A DNA stretch of 64,000 nucleotides, from contig NZ_CP119424.1 of NCBI RefSeq assembly GCF_029223585.1, positions 372,001 through 436,000 on the forward strand, read 5' to 3'. The translations under genes and the position numbers were made by a program. Below, one piece after another: positions 35,548 to 44,388 of this stretch (its first letter is position 1; each line of letters starts with the position of its first letter). The notes under the pieces are model-generated. The model was not told the origin of the DNA. It did no database searches and saw nothing but the letters and a program-made list of their open reading frames with translations. This DNA is from Photobacterium sp. DA100. Lineage in GTDB: Bacteria; Pseudomonadota; Gammaproteobacteria; Enterobacterales; Vibrionaceae.

Positions 35548-35574
35548 GCCAGCCGGTAACGGCTGGCTTTTTTA
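35548..35574 (+). terminator. Terminator of the grd operon
   Basis: GCCAGCC and GGCTGGC pair around GGTAAC and are followed by TTTTTTATTTT. Confidence 0.9.
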
Positions 35575-35577
35575 TTT

Positions 35578-35632
35578 TATACCCAAGTTACCTCAAGGTG
35601 CTGAACCTGCATCTTGAAGTAGCTTGGGTATA
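35578..35632. repeat. Short palindromic repeat, TATACCCAAG type
   Basis: A 55-bp imperfect palindrome runs from TATACCCAAGTTACCTCAAGG to ATCTTGAAGTAGCTTGGGTATA with only TGCTGAACCTGC between the arms. The same ends bound the 264-bp element at 44387-44650, so this looks like its minimal form. Such elements are scattered in Vibrionaceae genomes, as I recall. The stretch 35,633-36,000 after it is AT-rich and holds no gene I can see apart from the promoter of the next operon. Confidence 0.75.
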
Positions 35633-36000
35633 TTCCTAGATGTAATAAAGATTTTATTTATGAACGTGGCTAAATAACCATCTGTGGATTATGGTTATTG
35701 ATGGCGGTTTTGACTAAATTACTGTGCACTTGTGTGAACATCTATGTATGTAATCTGCGATTGATTTATTGAATGTGTGACGCCGCTTCATAAAGGAATT
35801 TTTGCCAAGAGAGTAAGAACATTCTCAATAGAAAATTTTTCACTTTATATATTAAAAATATGATGGGGTATTTTTAAAATAATCACTTGTTTATTCGGTT
35901 TGATGTGTTTTGTTATTGATTTAACCAGTATTAAAGTGTTTGAGAAATATTCATAGGTTAAATTAAATCAACAAATAATTTATATAAGGTAAATATATTT

Positions 36001-36405
36001 ATGGTAAGGGCAGTTACTCGTCCTCTCTTTGTCTTTATCTCAATTATTTATAGCGTGATGGCGATCGCATCAGAGAGTATCGAGGCTGCTAGTGAGTTTG
36101 GATGGAGGGCGTATAGCGTTGAGAAATTTAATGATGTACCCATTAATCAGATACATAGTTGGAATTTGTACATAACTGATAGTTCAGGAAATCCTACCGA
36201 CTGTGTTCCACTGCAGGTAAGAGGTGGTATGCCTGCTCATCGGCATGGTTTACCTACTCAACCCCAATGGCACCAAGAGAGAGACGTTGGAAACTACCGA
36301 ATAGATGGCTTGAAGTTTCAGATGCCGGGTTTATGGCAAGTGGTCTTTTCATGTAAGGATGACAGAGAGCGTACCCATGAATTTATCTTTGAGTTTATGC
36401 TTTAG
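36001..36405 (+). CDS. YtkA/FixH-like secreted protein
   Basis: A 134-residue protein with an N-terminal hydrophobic signal segment (about 8-24) that directs it to the periplasm or membrane. The core GGMPAHRHGLPTQPQW and YRIDGLKFQMPGLWQVVF is the compact beta-sandwich signature of YtkA/FixH-like proteins, which often carry metal-binding His and Met residues (PAHRHG). It overlaps the start of the dihaem cytochrome gene by about 29 bp, so the two are translationally linked. Function unproven; a copper or redox role is plausible. Confidence 0.7.
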   Translation: MVRAVTRPLFVFISIIYSVMAIASESIEAASEFGWRAYSVEKFNDVPINQIHSWNLYITDSSGNPTDCVPLQVRGGMPAHRHGLPTQPQWHQERDVGNYRIDGLKFQMPGLWQVVFSCKDDRERTHEFIFEFML

Positions 36406-37651
36406 GCGCTTCAATTACCTATTGCTGTGTATGGTGATTATCGGGTGCCCCGGGGAGGGACCCGCTTTTCGCCAGCATTGGAACCAAGATGATCTAAGGA
36501 TTCTGCAGTCACTGCATTTGTCCAATCTACCGCCAGTCACTGATCCTGGTAATGCTTATATCGGTAATGATGCTGCCGCAGAGCTGGGACGAAAATTGTT
36601 TTTCTCACCACAGTTAAGCCAAAAAGGCGATACCTCCTGTGCCCATTGCCACCAACCTAAACATTACTTCACATCGGGTAAAGCGGTAGACGGCAAGCGT
36701 AATACGCCCACTGTGGTGGGCAGTGCGGCTTTTTCTTGGCAATTTTGGGATGGCCGGGCTGATAGTTTATGGTCACAGGCACTGTTTCCGCTCGAAGATC
36801 CTACTGAGCATGCACTGAGTCGGCTTGAAGTTGTTCATATAGTACTGGACAACTTCCAGGATGACTACAAAGAGGCATTTGGAGCAACGGAACAACTGAC
36901 TAATTTTCTGAACGAAAAGGCATCATTGCCAAGACAAGCCTCGCCAGTAAACAGTGCCGAAAACTGGGAGTTGTTGACCGATGGGCAGCGCAGCCAAATC
37001 AACCAGATTTATGCGTCAATAGGTAAGGCTTTGGCGGCATACCAAGCCAGACTGATGCCCGCAGAGTCGAGGTTTGATAAGTATGTCGAAGCGGTTGTCA
37101 AAAAAGATTATGGGTCGGCTCATCAGCTTTTGAGCCCCGCTGAAGAGGCAGGGCTGCGCCTATTTATCAGCGACAGGGGGCGTTGTATCCGCTGTCATAG
37201 CGGACCATTGTTTTCAAATGGAGGATTCACCGCAACCGCAGCGCCTGGGAGTCTGCATGATGAAGGGCGCTTGGCGATTATTGAGCAACTGCCAAATAAT
37301 GAGTTCAATTGCTTAAGCCGATATGCCGATGAAGGTGAAGGTAGTTGTGATGAGCTGGTGTATTTAAAAACAGCAGGTGAAGAGTTACGCCATGCATTTA
37401 AAGTCCCAACACTCAGAAATATAAGCTTAACGGCACCGTACATGCACAACGGCGCGTTTAATGAGCTTAGTGAGGTAATGGATTATTACAATCGCTCGCC
37501 TCGGAATAGCTTGAACCACACAGAGCTAGAACCGCTTTACCTATTTCCCTTCCAACTCAAACAACTTGAGCAGTTTTTATTGTCACTTGAAAGTGGAATA
37601 GCACCTTCATCTGTATGGGAGCTTGCCCACAACCAGGAGAAAGTAGAATGA
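36377..37651 (+). CDS. MauG-like dihaem cytochrome c peroxidase, lipoprotein
   Basis: A 424-residue periplasmic dihaem protein. A signal segment ending VIIGC suggests lipidation at Cys24. Two haem c motifs are present: CAHCH at 88-92 and CIRCH at 270-274, with distal regions FWDGRADSLWSQAL near 123 and VPTLRNISLTAPYMHNGAF near 355. That layout matches the MauG/CcpA peroxidase family, whose members reduce peroxide or oxidise a partner protein. The start at 36377 gives a proper signal peptide; an ATG at 36359 is an alternative. It overlaps both neighbours in a three-gene operon. Confidence 0.87.
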   Translation: MNLSLSLCFRRFNYLLLCMVIIGCPGEGPAFRQHWNQDDLRILQSLHLSNLPPVTDPGNAYIGNDAAAELGRKLFFSPQLSQKGDTSCAHCHQPKHYFTSGKAVDGKRNTPTVVGSAAFSWQFWDGRADSLWSQALFPLEDPTEHALSRLEVVHIVLDNFQDDYKEAFGATEQLTNFLNEKASLPRQASPVNSAENWELLTDGQRSQINQIYASIGKALAAYQARLMPAESRFDKYVEAVVKKDYGSAHQLLSPAEEAGLRLFISDRGRCIRCHSGPLFSNGGFTATAAPGSLHDEGRLAIIEQLPNNEFNCLSRYADEGEGSCDELVYLKTAGEELRHAFKVPTLRNISLTAPYMHNGAFNELSEVMDYYNRSPRNSLNHTELEPLYLFPFQLKQLEQFLLSLESGIAPSSVWELAHNQEKVE

Positions 37652-38628
37652 AATATATTTCCCTGTTGTTTATTAGCCTATTTTCACTACCTAGTTGGGC
37701 ACATGTACGATGGTTTGTTAACTCCACGCAATATACGGATGTAAGCCTACCGGTTGATGCGTTATTCTATTCGATATTAGTGGCCGTACTGGGTTTTTGT
37801 CTCTTTGCGTATGTTGTTACTCGGCAAGGGTTAATCGGCTCGGTGACATCCAATCCTGTTATGACCGACTCCTTCTTTTTTTGGCGGCTTTTAACCGTCG
37901 TCATGGCGTTATTTTTTATCCTCAATGTGGTGCTGGGCGAGTTTATTGCGCCGAATCTCCAATTGGATACGGGACGTGAGATGATTGGTGTTTGTTTGCA
38001 AGTTGCTGTGGCCACCGTCATGGTTTTTTCGGTAACAATCAGTGGGTTTATGATTTTGTTGATCGCAATGGCCTCGAGCATATTGTTGCCATTTTCAGCA
38101 GTGATTGACTATCTTCCAGAGCTTATCGGTATTGGGGGCGCGTTAGTATTGATTGGCCCTTACATTACTCCCTTTGATAAGAAAATGTTCAGTTACTTAG
38201 CCCAGCAAATCGGTGGGAGAGAAGCCGCCGTGATTTTGCTTCGTTTTATGTTGGGGTTACAACTGCTGATATTGGGGCTGCACAATAAACTCATGCTGCC
38301 AGGTTTATCGCTGACGTTTCTTGAAATGTATCCTTACTATAACTTTTTCCAGTTACTTGGCTGGGAAGCATTCAGTCACTTGCATTTTGTCTGGTTTGTG
38401 GGTTTGAGTGAGTCTCTGCTTGGCCTAATGCTAATGTTAGGCTTCGCAAACCGATTGGTGATGGGGTTGCTGGCGACTATTTTCGTGATAACGACCTATG
38501 TAGCGGGGCCAGCCGATGTGTTGGGCCATCTCCCTATTTTTGCCATCGCCTTTATTTTGTTGTGTGAGTCGGTCAACAAAGTACCGAGTGCTATCGCTGT
38601 GAAAACAATAGGCTTAGGTGACACATAG
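37648..38628 (+). CDS. DoxX-like membrane protein
   Basis: A 326-residue membrane protein with an apparent signal peptide (MKYISLLFISLFSLPSWA) and about eight further hydrophobic segments. LRFMLGLQLLILGLHNKLMLPG near 199 and WEAFSHLHFVWFVGLSESLLGL near 245 resemble DoxX/quinol-oxidase-subunit-like proteins. The ATG at 37648 overlaps the stop of the cytochrome gene (ATGA). With the two genes before it, it may form a membrane redox module linking quinol to the dihaem protein; that is inference. Confidence 0.72.
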   Translation: MKYISLLFISLFSLPSWAHVRWFVNSTQYTDVSLPVDALFYSILVAVLGFCLFAYVVTRQGLIGSVTSNPVMTDSFFFWRLLTVVMALFFILNVVLGEFIAPNLQLDTGREMIGVCLQVAVATVMVFSVTISGFMILLIAMASSILLPFSAVIDYLPELIGIGGALVLIGPYITPFDKKMFSYLAQQIGGREAAVILLRFMLGLQLLILGLHNKLMLPGLSLTFLEMYPYYNFFQLLGWEAFSHLHFVWFVGLSESLLGLMLMLGFANRLVMGLLATIFVITTYVAGPADVLGHLPIFAIAFILLCESVNKVPSAIAVKTIGLGDT

Positions 38629-38637
38629 AAGCGAAAT

Positions 38638-38669
38638 AGCCAGCCTGACTAGGCTGGCTTTCGGTTTTT
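38638..38669. terminator. Terminator between convergent genes
   Basis: AGCCAGCC and GGCTGGCT pair around TGACTA, followed by TTCGGTTTTT on the plus strand. It ends the DoxX operon and lies against the stop of the converging glyoxalase-family gene. Confidence 0.8.
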
Positions 38670-39153
38670 ACTCGTACTCAGAAGCGTAAGTTTCTTCGTA
38701 AGTGTGAGAGTAAAGCTCAAACAAGTTACCGAACGGGTCTTCCAGGTAAACCATTTTAGCTGGCTTGTTATCATCTTCTGGGTGGTAGCGCATGATATCC
38801 ATACGTACTTTACCGCCGAACTTCTCCACTTTTTCAATCGTCGCCGCGAAATCATCGGTCTGAAGGCAGAAGTGGAAAATACCCAGGCGAGAGAAATCAA
38901 CCTCGTGACGTTCTTGGCGCTCTTTCATTTCGAACAGTTCAACACCAATGCCATCGGTAGTGACAAGGTGGGCAATGTTGAAGCCTTTGAAGCCTTCACC
39001 GAAAACAGCGATACACATTCTGCCGATGGCGGTTTCACGCTCTTCAACAACTTTAGTGTTACCCATAACGACTTTCAGGCCTAGAGCATTGGTATAAAAC
39101 TCAACTGCTTTATCCATATCGCCGACCATGATACCTACGTGATTCATTTTCAT
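38668..39153 (-). CDS. VOC-family (glyoxalase/dioxygenase) protein
   Basis: A 161-residue vicinal-oxygen-chelate protein. The first module shows NHVGIMVGDMDKAVEFYTNALGLK (metal ligand His5) and GVELFEM; the second shows GIFHFCLQTDDF and VYLEDPFGNLFELYS (metal ligand Glu). Two beta-alpha-beta-beta-beta units give the glyoxalase I-like metal site. The reaction could be lactoylglutathione lyase or a methylmalonyl-CoA-epimerase-like step; I cannot decide from sequence. Single gene, convergent with the DoxX operon. Confidence 0.85.
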   Translation of the reverse strand: MKMNHVGIMVGDMDKAVEFYTNALGLKVVMGNTKVVEERETAIGRMCIAVFGEGFKGFNIAHLVTTDGIGVELFEMKERQERHEVDFSRLGIFHFCLQTDDFAATIEKVEKFGGKVRMDIMRYHPEDDNKPAKMVYLEDPFGNLFELYSHTYEETYASEYE

Positions 39154-39443
39154 AATTTGCTCCAGACTCTGATGTCTTGCTTCGTGATTAGTACAAGATT
39201 TGTTTCGATGGAGAGAGTATATGGAGAACTAAAAATTAAATAAAATTATCAAAAATTATAAAAATAATAATTTAATTTTATTGAAAGATATGCCGATTTA
39301 TATCGTTTCTTCATTGGACGAATATGGACAAGCTCTATAACAAAGGCGAATCGTTGCGTCATCATGAAATCACTCACTCTCACTCCCGTTTCCTTTGTGT
39401 AAACTCGCATCCAGGAACAAACGTGTCGAGTACTAAAAAACAA

Positions 39444-39632
39444 AAACTGATGCGTCAACGTCAGTTTGAACATGCCTTCGGTGGTATCCAACTCAAATCC
39501 CTCATACACCGCACCAAGTTCGACATAGGCACTCCAACGCTCGGTGACCGTGCATTTTTGCTCCAGAGAGATCCCCATCTCGTGTATACCGGACTGGGTA
39601 TGAGGCTGTAAGTTGCCGTCGCGGCAGTGGAG
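39444..39632 (-). pseudogene. Fragment of an outer-membrane beta-barrel protein
   Basis: A minus-strand frame here reads HTQSGIHEMGISLEQK, then ERWSAYVELGAVYEGFEL and GMFKLTLTHQF. The alternating pattern and terminal aromatic look like the last strands of an outer-membrane porin or autotransporter barrel. There is no start or upstream part, the frame runs on past the expected C-terminus, and the left stretch 39,154-39,440 is AT-rich without a gene. I read it as a remnant, with low confidence in the family. Confidence 0.35.
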
Positions 39633-39772
39633 TTACTGCTTTTTCAGCTGTTGATGCTTGGAGCCCACAATAAACTCATGCTACCTAGTTTGTCGGATTA
39701 AGTGAGTCGGTGAACACTACAGCTGGTGAGAATTCACCTAAAGTAAAAGAATGTGGTGCTCAAACAAACTGA
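39612..39772 (+). pseudogene. Decayed fragment of a DoxX-like paralogue
   Basis: 39618-39701 reads VAAVELLLFQLLMLGAHNKLMLPSLSD then stop when split as VAAVELLLF and QLLMLGAHNKLMLP; this matches AAVILLRF and LQLLILGLHNKLMLPG of the intact gene 1.3 kb upstream. A second frame at 39704-39772 reads ESVNTTAGENSPKVKEC, matching the CESVNK C-terminal part. The middle of the gene is deleted and the frame is shifted. It abuts the beta-barrel fragment on the other strand. Confidence 0.55.
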
Positions 39773-39790
39773 GAATGCAATCCCAAAGAC

Positions 39791-40963
39791 ATGCCAGTTG
39801 AAACGATGCCTGATTTGTTGATTATCGGCTTTATTTTCCTGATCGGTTGGCTCGCTCACGCTATCAGTTCACGAGCCCATATCCCCCGTGTCACCATCCT
39901 GGTTTCAATTGGTGTGCTAGTAGGGCCGGTCGGGCTGGATATCGTTCCGGCGGCATTTACCCAACACTTTTCAACCGTCACCCACCTAGCATTGGCGATG
40001 ATTGGTTTTTTGCTTGGCGAAAGCTTTGCAGGGCGGGATCTCATTGCCGAGCGACGCCAGATCTTTCTCATTTCACTCGGTGCCTCTTTGGTGCCTGCAA
40101 TCGCCGTATTTAGCCTTGTCTTCCTGGCGACCTCCAACCTTGTTTTGTCCTTGGTCCTTGCGGGTATTGCAACGGCAACCGATCCGGCCGCTACCGTCGA
40201 TGTTATTCATGAGTACAGGGCCCATGGGGCCGTATCCAGGCTCCTCAAGGGGGTCGTTGCGGTCGATGATGCGTGGGGCGTAATAATATTCAGCTTGCTA
40301 TTGGTTGCCGCGACCACTGTCGCTGGTAATGAGACAAGTGTGGGCGATATTGCACACAGTGCCTGGGAGGTGTTCGGGGCATTGCTATTGGGGGTTGTCA
40401 TCGGAATACCGATGTCGGCAGTGGTAGGGCGTCACCGGCCCGGCGAGCCGACGCTTGTTGAAGCGATGGGGTTTGTTTTCATCTGTGGTGGTTGTGCTCT
40501 CTTCTTAGAAGTCTCTTATTTGCTAGCTTGTATGATGCTAGGGGCAACAGTGGCAAGAAGGGCAAAACATATCGAAAGGCCTTTTCATGATATTGAAACA
40601 GTCAGTGATCCTTTTCTCATCATCTTCTTTCTTCTCTCCGGAATGAGCATTGAACTCTCGGCTCTTAACCTGTTGGGTGTTATCGGCCTTGTATACGTGC
40701 TTGCCCGGTGTCTTGGCAAAATTTTCGGAGCGGTGGTGTTTGCACATTTTGCTCAGTCATCGCCACAGGTAACCCGTTATTTGGGCTGGTGCTTATTACC
40801 ACAGGCTGGCGTGGCGATCGGTATGGCATTATTGGTTGGAGAGCGGCTGCCAGAAATTGGCGAGCCCGTTTTGACCTTAGCGGTGACCACGACGGTATTC
40901 TTTGAATTAATCGGGCCGCTTGTTACGCGGTGGAGCCTTTACCGTGCCGGGGAATTACAGTGA
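39791..40963 (+). CDS. Cation/proton antiporter, Kef/CPA2 type
   Basis: A 390-residue membrane protein with about 12 hydrophobic segments, in the monovalent cation:proton antiporter family. Motifs include HIPRVTILVSIGVLVGPVGL near 30, GIATATDPAATVDVIHEY near 124 and VVAVDDAWGVIIFSLLL near 154, where the Asp pair lies in the ion-binding core. The C-terminal RCK/TrkA-N domain of KefB and KefC is absent. It would exchange Na+ or K+ for protons. It is preceded by a gene-decay scar and has no obvious operon partner. Confidence 0.85.
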   Translation: MPVETMPDLLIIGFIFLIGWLAHAISSRAHIPRVTILVSIGVLVGPVGLDIVPAAFTQHFSTVTHLALAMIGFLLGESFAGRDLIAERRQIFLISLGASLVPAIAVFSLVFLATSNLVLSLVLAGIATATDPAATVDVIHEYRAHGAVSRLLKGVVAVDDAWGVIIFSLLLVAATTVAGNETSVGDIAHSAWEVFGALLLGVVIGIPMSAVVGRHRPGEPTLVEAMGFVFICGGCALFLEVSYLLACMMLGATVARRAKHIERPFHDIETVSDPFLIIFFLLSGMSIELSALNLLGVIGLVYVLARCLGKIFGAVVFAHFAQSSPQVTRYLGWCLLPQAGVAIGMALLVGERLPEIGEPVLTLAVTTTVFFELIGPLVTRWSLYRAGELQ

Positions 40964-40985
40964 ACAGTTGCATTGATAGGTCAGT

Positions 40986-42533
40986 CTATTGGTTGTCTGG
41001 ACCTGAGATGACAAACTTATTTACAGTATCAACGAGATACTCGACTGAGCCCCAGCCGTTACTTTCCGAAAAGCTCTCGTGGTTCTGAAATTGGGGAATT
41101 GCCAAGTAACGCCCAGAAAAATTATACAGATACCGAAAAATGCCAATCCACTGCATAAGCTGGGCATGGCTGATCTTGCTGCGGTACGAGGCCGGCAACC
41201 AATTGTCGAAGTGGCACCAGAATTGATTGTGCCAGTCGGGGCGGGTAGGGACAGCATTATTCTTGGTCGAAATTTCAAGCTGTCCGGTATGGGTGAGCAC
41301 GCCAAGGCCTAACTGCCAATGCTCACATTGGTTGTGATGGCTAAACTGGTACCACTTTTCATGCCACCAACTCAGAGTCTGCTTGTTGCTTGTTACTTCA
41401 GATGATGCAAAGGAGGGCTCATGGCAAGGAAAAGCATGAAGGTAATACAAATTGGCCTGATCGAGTTTCACCTGTTCGGCAAAAGCGGTTATCGCTGCCC
41501 CCCGAATAAAGCTTTCATGCTCTAGTACCAAGTTGAGATCAATATTGCTGGGAAGGTGCTGTTTAAGGTTTTGAAAATGCGAATGGGCCGCATATACAGG
41601 CCGTAGCAATGTACCCTCATTGGATTTGGCAAATTCGCGAGTACAGTAAGCCAGCTTGTCAAACTGCTGGCGAGACATAATTTTTTGGTAAGTGAGCTTG
41701 GCGGTATGCAACACATCTTTCGAGGGAGGGACGGCTTGTTCAATGCTATCCAAGGTATATTCACCGCTTTCGTCAGGGTGATGGCACTGATGGGCCTTCC
41801 GTATATCCATTGAACTTTGTGGTAACAGGTTATCGCTGATCAAAAGCAGATAACCCGTAGCGCTGTCCGCGGTAGTGAGAAACCAGCAATCCAGCCCACG
41901 TTGTTTTAACTTGGCTGATTTGACTTTGGTGTTATTGCTTGCGCTAAGACCGGATCGGCAGCGAACAACATGGCTATGGGTATGTAGTGATACCGTATGC
42001 TGCTGTGCGAGCCAACATTGTTCGTAGCTATAGCTGACAGCCTCGAGTAACTGTGTGAGTGTACGGAGTCGTTGGTAAAACAGCTTTTTGTTCAAGGCTG
42101 AGCGGATTTGCAACTCATTGGCCGGGCAGCCGGACAATAACAAATCGAGAAGAGGTTGGAGGCTCCGGGCCTGCTTTTTGGGGTTGGCCAGACTGGCAAC
42201 GGTGTGGCATTGGCTACATCTTAGGCGCTGAGTTCCAATACGGGTTTTATCATGGGGCCTCCATTGGCGCTGCACAGGGTTATCGCCTGGTAATTGTCCT
42301 TGGCAGCGACACTGTAGCGAAAGTGAAGTGATAGCGTTTCTTCTTTGCTGGTCGATATAGTTGGCCAGCGTAATGATTGGCCGATTCAAAAGTTTGGGCG
42401 GATAGGCCCCGCATTTGGGGCAGTAATAGGCAGGGTAGCCCAGGCGTGACGAAGGCGTGTACAAGTTGAGATCTGGATTGCCTAGATTTTCACAGCCGAA
42501 GGTTTTACAGCCGTTGTATTCGTTTCGAAACAC
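40986..42533 (-). CDS. Zinc-finger protein, transposase-like, function unknown
   Basis: I do not know a function for this 515-residue protein. The N-terminus is rich in paired cysteines: C9/C14, YYCPKCG at 37-42, CRC near 75 and RCSQC near 105, which suggests two zinc ribbons like the N-terminal fingers of IS1-type and related transposases. A middle region DCWFLTTADSATGYLLLISDN near 215 resembles the first strands of an RNase-H-fold integrase core. No terminal inverted repeats are seen around it. It may be a domesticated transposase conserved as a single gene. Confidence 0.6.
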   Translation of the reverse strand: MFRNEYNGCKTFGCENLGNPDLNLYTPSSRLGYPAYYCPKCGAYPPKLLNRPIITLANYIDQQRRNAITSLSLQCRCQGQLPGDNPVQRQWRPHDKTRIGTQRLRCSQCHTVASLANPKKQARSLQPLLDLLLSGCPANELQIRSALNKKLFYQRLRTLTQLLEAVSYSYEQCWLAQQHTVSLHTHSHVVRCRSGLSASNNTKVKSAKLKQRGLDCWFLTTADSATGYLLLISDNLLPQSSMDIRKAHQCHHPDESGEYTLDSIEQAVPPSKDVLHTAKLTYQKIMSRQQFDKLAYCTREFAKSNEGTLLRPVYAAHSHFQNLKQHLPSNIDLNLVLEHESFIRGAAITAFAEQVKLDQANLYYLHAFPCHEPSFASSEVTSNKQTLSWWHEKWYQFSHHNQCEHWQLGLGVLTHTGQLEISTKNNAVPTRPDWHNQFWCHFDNWLPASYRSKISHAQLMQWIGIFRYLYNFSGRYLAIPQFQNHESFSESNGWGSVEYLVDTVNKFVISGPDNQ

Positions 42534-42553
42534 TTGCCACCTGCATCAGTATA

Positions 42554-42580
42554 TAAAGGGCGAGTATCCTCGCCCTTTAT
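42554..42580 (-). terminator. Terminator after the 5'-nucleotidase gene
   Basis: TAAAGGGCGAG and CTCGCCCTTTA form an 11-bp stem with loop TATC, between the nucleotidase stop and the next minus-strand start. Confidence 0.8.
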
Positions 42581-42607
42581 CTCTAGTTTACCGTGTGAAC
42601 GGCCAGT

Positions 42608-44170
42608 TTACAGCTCGCTGACATCAACTTGGCGGCCTAGCTCGGGTACGGTTACCGTTTTTTGTTGTTTGAAGGCGTCGATCAATACCTGCATAACGAG
42701 ATCACCTTCCGATTCCTTCTTGCCTTGGGCAAAAACATGGTAGCCGTCGCCGCCGCTGGCTGCATAGGAGTATGTGGCAACCCGGTAGGTTTGGGTCGGT
42801 TCGACGTCTTCGCCATTGATTTTAAGGCTCAGCAAACGTTGGTTTTCTGGCTTGGTGCTATCGTAGGTGGTTTCAATGCCAGCAAACTGGGCAAGTCCGT
42901 AAGGTAAGGTGTAGCTGTACTCTAGCAGCTCTTTCACTTGTGCTCCGTTCAGGGAGACGACAGAGAGGGTATCGGTAAACGGGAAGACGTTCATGACATT
43001 TTCCATCGTCACAGGGCCTTGATTTAGATCCACCCGAATGCTGCCTGAGCTGATCATCGCAATATCGGCTTGGCCGGCTTCTTTCATCATATCTGCAACC
43101 AGGTTACCGATATTCGATTCACGGTAATAGCGGCGAAAAGCGGTGGCATCAATCGTCGCTAGCTCTTCAGCAAGTTGTGGGTATTGCTGGCGTGCATTTT
43201 CAATCAGTTGGCTGGTTTTTGGATCACGCTTTAATTTGTCGGACTCAACCGGTATTAACTTACCATCCAGTAAAGTCACTGAGTTCTTATCCGTGTCGAT
43301 TGCGAACTTGGTGTAACCCAGGTACTTGCCCTGCCCGAAGGTCAGGCCAATGACGGTACCTGTTTCCGGGTGAACAACTGGCTCCCACAGGCCGTGATCC
43401 GAATGGCCACCAAAGATAACATCCACTCCTTTCAGTTTACCGGCCATCTCGTAGTCTTCTTCGAACCCACGCTGCACATCAGGATCGGCTTCTTTGTCGG
43501 TTTGCATTGGGGCTGTTTTGTTCTGGTGGGTCAGTACCACGACCATATCAACTTCATCACGGATCTTATCAACCCAGTACTGCGCTGTTTCGATGGGATC
43601 TTTGACGGTCAGGCCCTTGCGGTTACCTTTCCACATCGTGTTGTAGAAAGCATCAATTCCCATGACGCCGACAACGCCAATTCGTACACCGTCTCGCTCG
43701 AGAATGGTGTATGGCTGGGCAAACTGGACATCACCGCTTTCGTAGACAATATTGGCATTCAAAACCGGAAAACGTGCTCGTGGCATCGTGTCGCGAAGGG
43801 ACTCCCAGCCATATTCGAATTCGTGGTTGCCCAAGGTGATCGCGTCGTAACCCATTGCACTGTAGAGATCGAAAGAAAGTTTGCCGAGGGTTTTCTTTGA
43901 TAGTGAGCCCGTGTAGATATCACCGGCATCAAGCAAGAAACTGGTTTCTTCTTCGGCCTGGACTTGCTTGATGAGCGTCGCGAGGTAAGGGATGCCGCCG
44001 ATTCGGCTGATGCCTTCGTTCCAGAATGCGTCGACGGGTTCATAGACGCTCTCGATGTCGTTGGTGTGCAGTAGGGTGACTTCTTTAATCTCTGCCAGAG
44101 AAAGTGAAGAAAAACCTGTCAGGGATAGCATGATCGCGACAGTCAGTGGCTTGCGCTGGATAAACGTCAT
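42608..44170 (-). CDS. Periplasmic 5'-nucleotidase/metallophosphatase, UshA-like
   Basis: A secreted two-domain nucleotidase of 520 residues. A signal peptide (MTFIQRKPLTVAIMLSL, cleavage near LSLAE) is followed by the metallophosphatase domain with TLLHTNDIES near 33, LDAGDIYTGS near 81, TLGNHEFEYG near 106 and GGHSDHGLWEP near 231. The C-terminal 5'-nucleotidase domain has ISSGSIRVDLNQGPVT near 370 and the nucleotide-stacking YSYAASGGDGYHVF near 473. It would release phosphate and nucleosides from external nucleotides. The start at 44170 is chosen over 44203 for the proper signal peptide. Confidence 0.88.
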   Translation of the reverse strand: MTFIQRKPLTVAIMLSLTGFSSLSLAEIKEVTLLHTNDIESVYEPVDAFWNEGISRIGGIPYLATLIKQVQAEEETSFLLDAGDIYTGSLSKKTLGKLSFDLYSAMGYDAITLGNHEFEYGWESLRDTMPRARFPVLNANIVYESGDVQFAQPYTILERDGVRIGVVGVMGIDAFYNTMWKGNRKGLTVKDPIETAQYWVDKIRDEVDMVVVLTHQNKTAPMQTDKEADPDVQRGFEEDYEMAGKLKGVDVIFGGHSDHGLWEPVVHPETGTVIGLTFGQGKYLGYTKFAIDTDKNSVTLLDGKLIPVESDKLKRDPKTSQLIENARQQYPQLAEELATIDATAFRRYYRESNIGNLVADMMKEAGQADIAMISSGSIRVDLNQGPVTMENVMNVFPFTDTLSVVSLNGAQVKELLEYSYTLPYGLAQFAGIETTYDSTKPENQRLLSLKINGEDVEPTQTYRVATYSYAASGGDGYHVFAQGKKESEGDLVMQVLIDAFKQQKTVTVPELGRQVDVSEL

Positions 44171-44358
44171 TGTGTTGTGCTCGCAGTAGTTAATCGTTTG
44201 CATGTTGGAGATGGTGTGACTTTAGAGATAAATCGGCGCTACAAATTTGACATTCATCACACAACCAAAGCGGTCATTGATGGCTTTTTATAGAAGTTAC
44301 CTTTTGAGTGAAAGGTGAATGATGCTGCGAATTAGACGGGTCGAGAAGAGGGATATAC

Positions 44359-44388
44359 AAGAGGCTGCTCAATTCAGGCAGCCTCTTA
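44359..44388 (-). terminator. Hairpin downstream of grdX and the MITE
   Basis: AAGAGGCTGC and GCAGCCTCTT form a 10-bp stem at 44359-44387. Read on the minus strand it ends in CTTGTATAT, a weak U-tract. It abuts the left end of the MITE-like element, so termination of grdX may occur here. Confidence 0.5.

Noticed and set aside
39324..39611. Plus-strand frame of 95 codons
   Set aside because: Composition is unlike protein and it lies opposite the beta-barrel fragment and inside a decay region.
40986..42533. Active insertion sequence
   Set aside because: No terminal inverted repeats or target duplication seen beside the gene.
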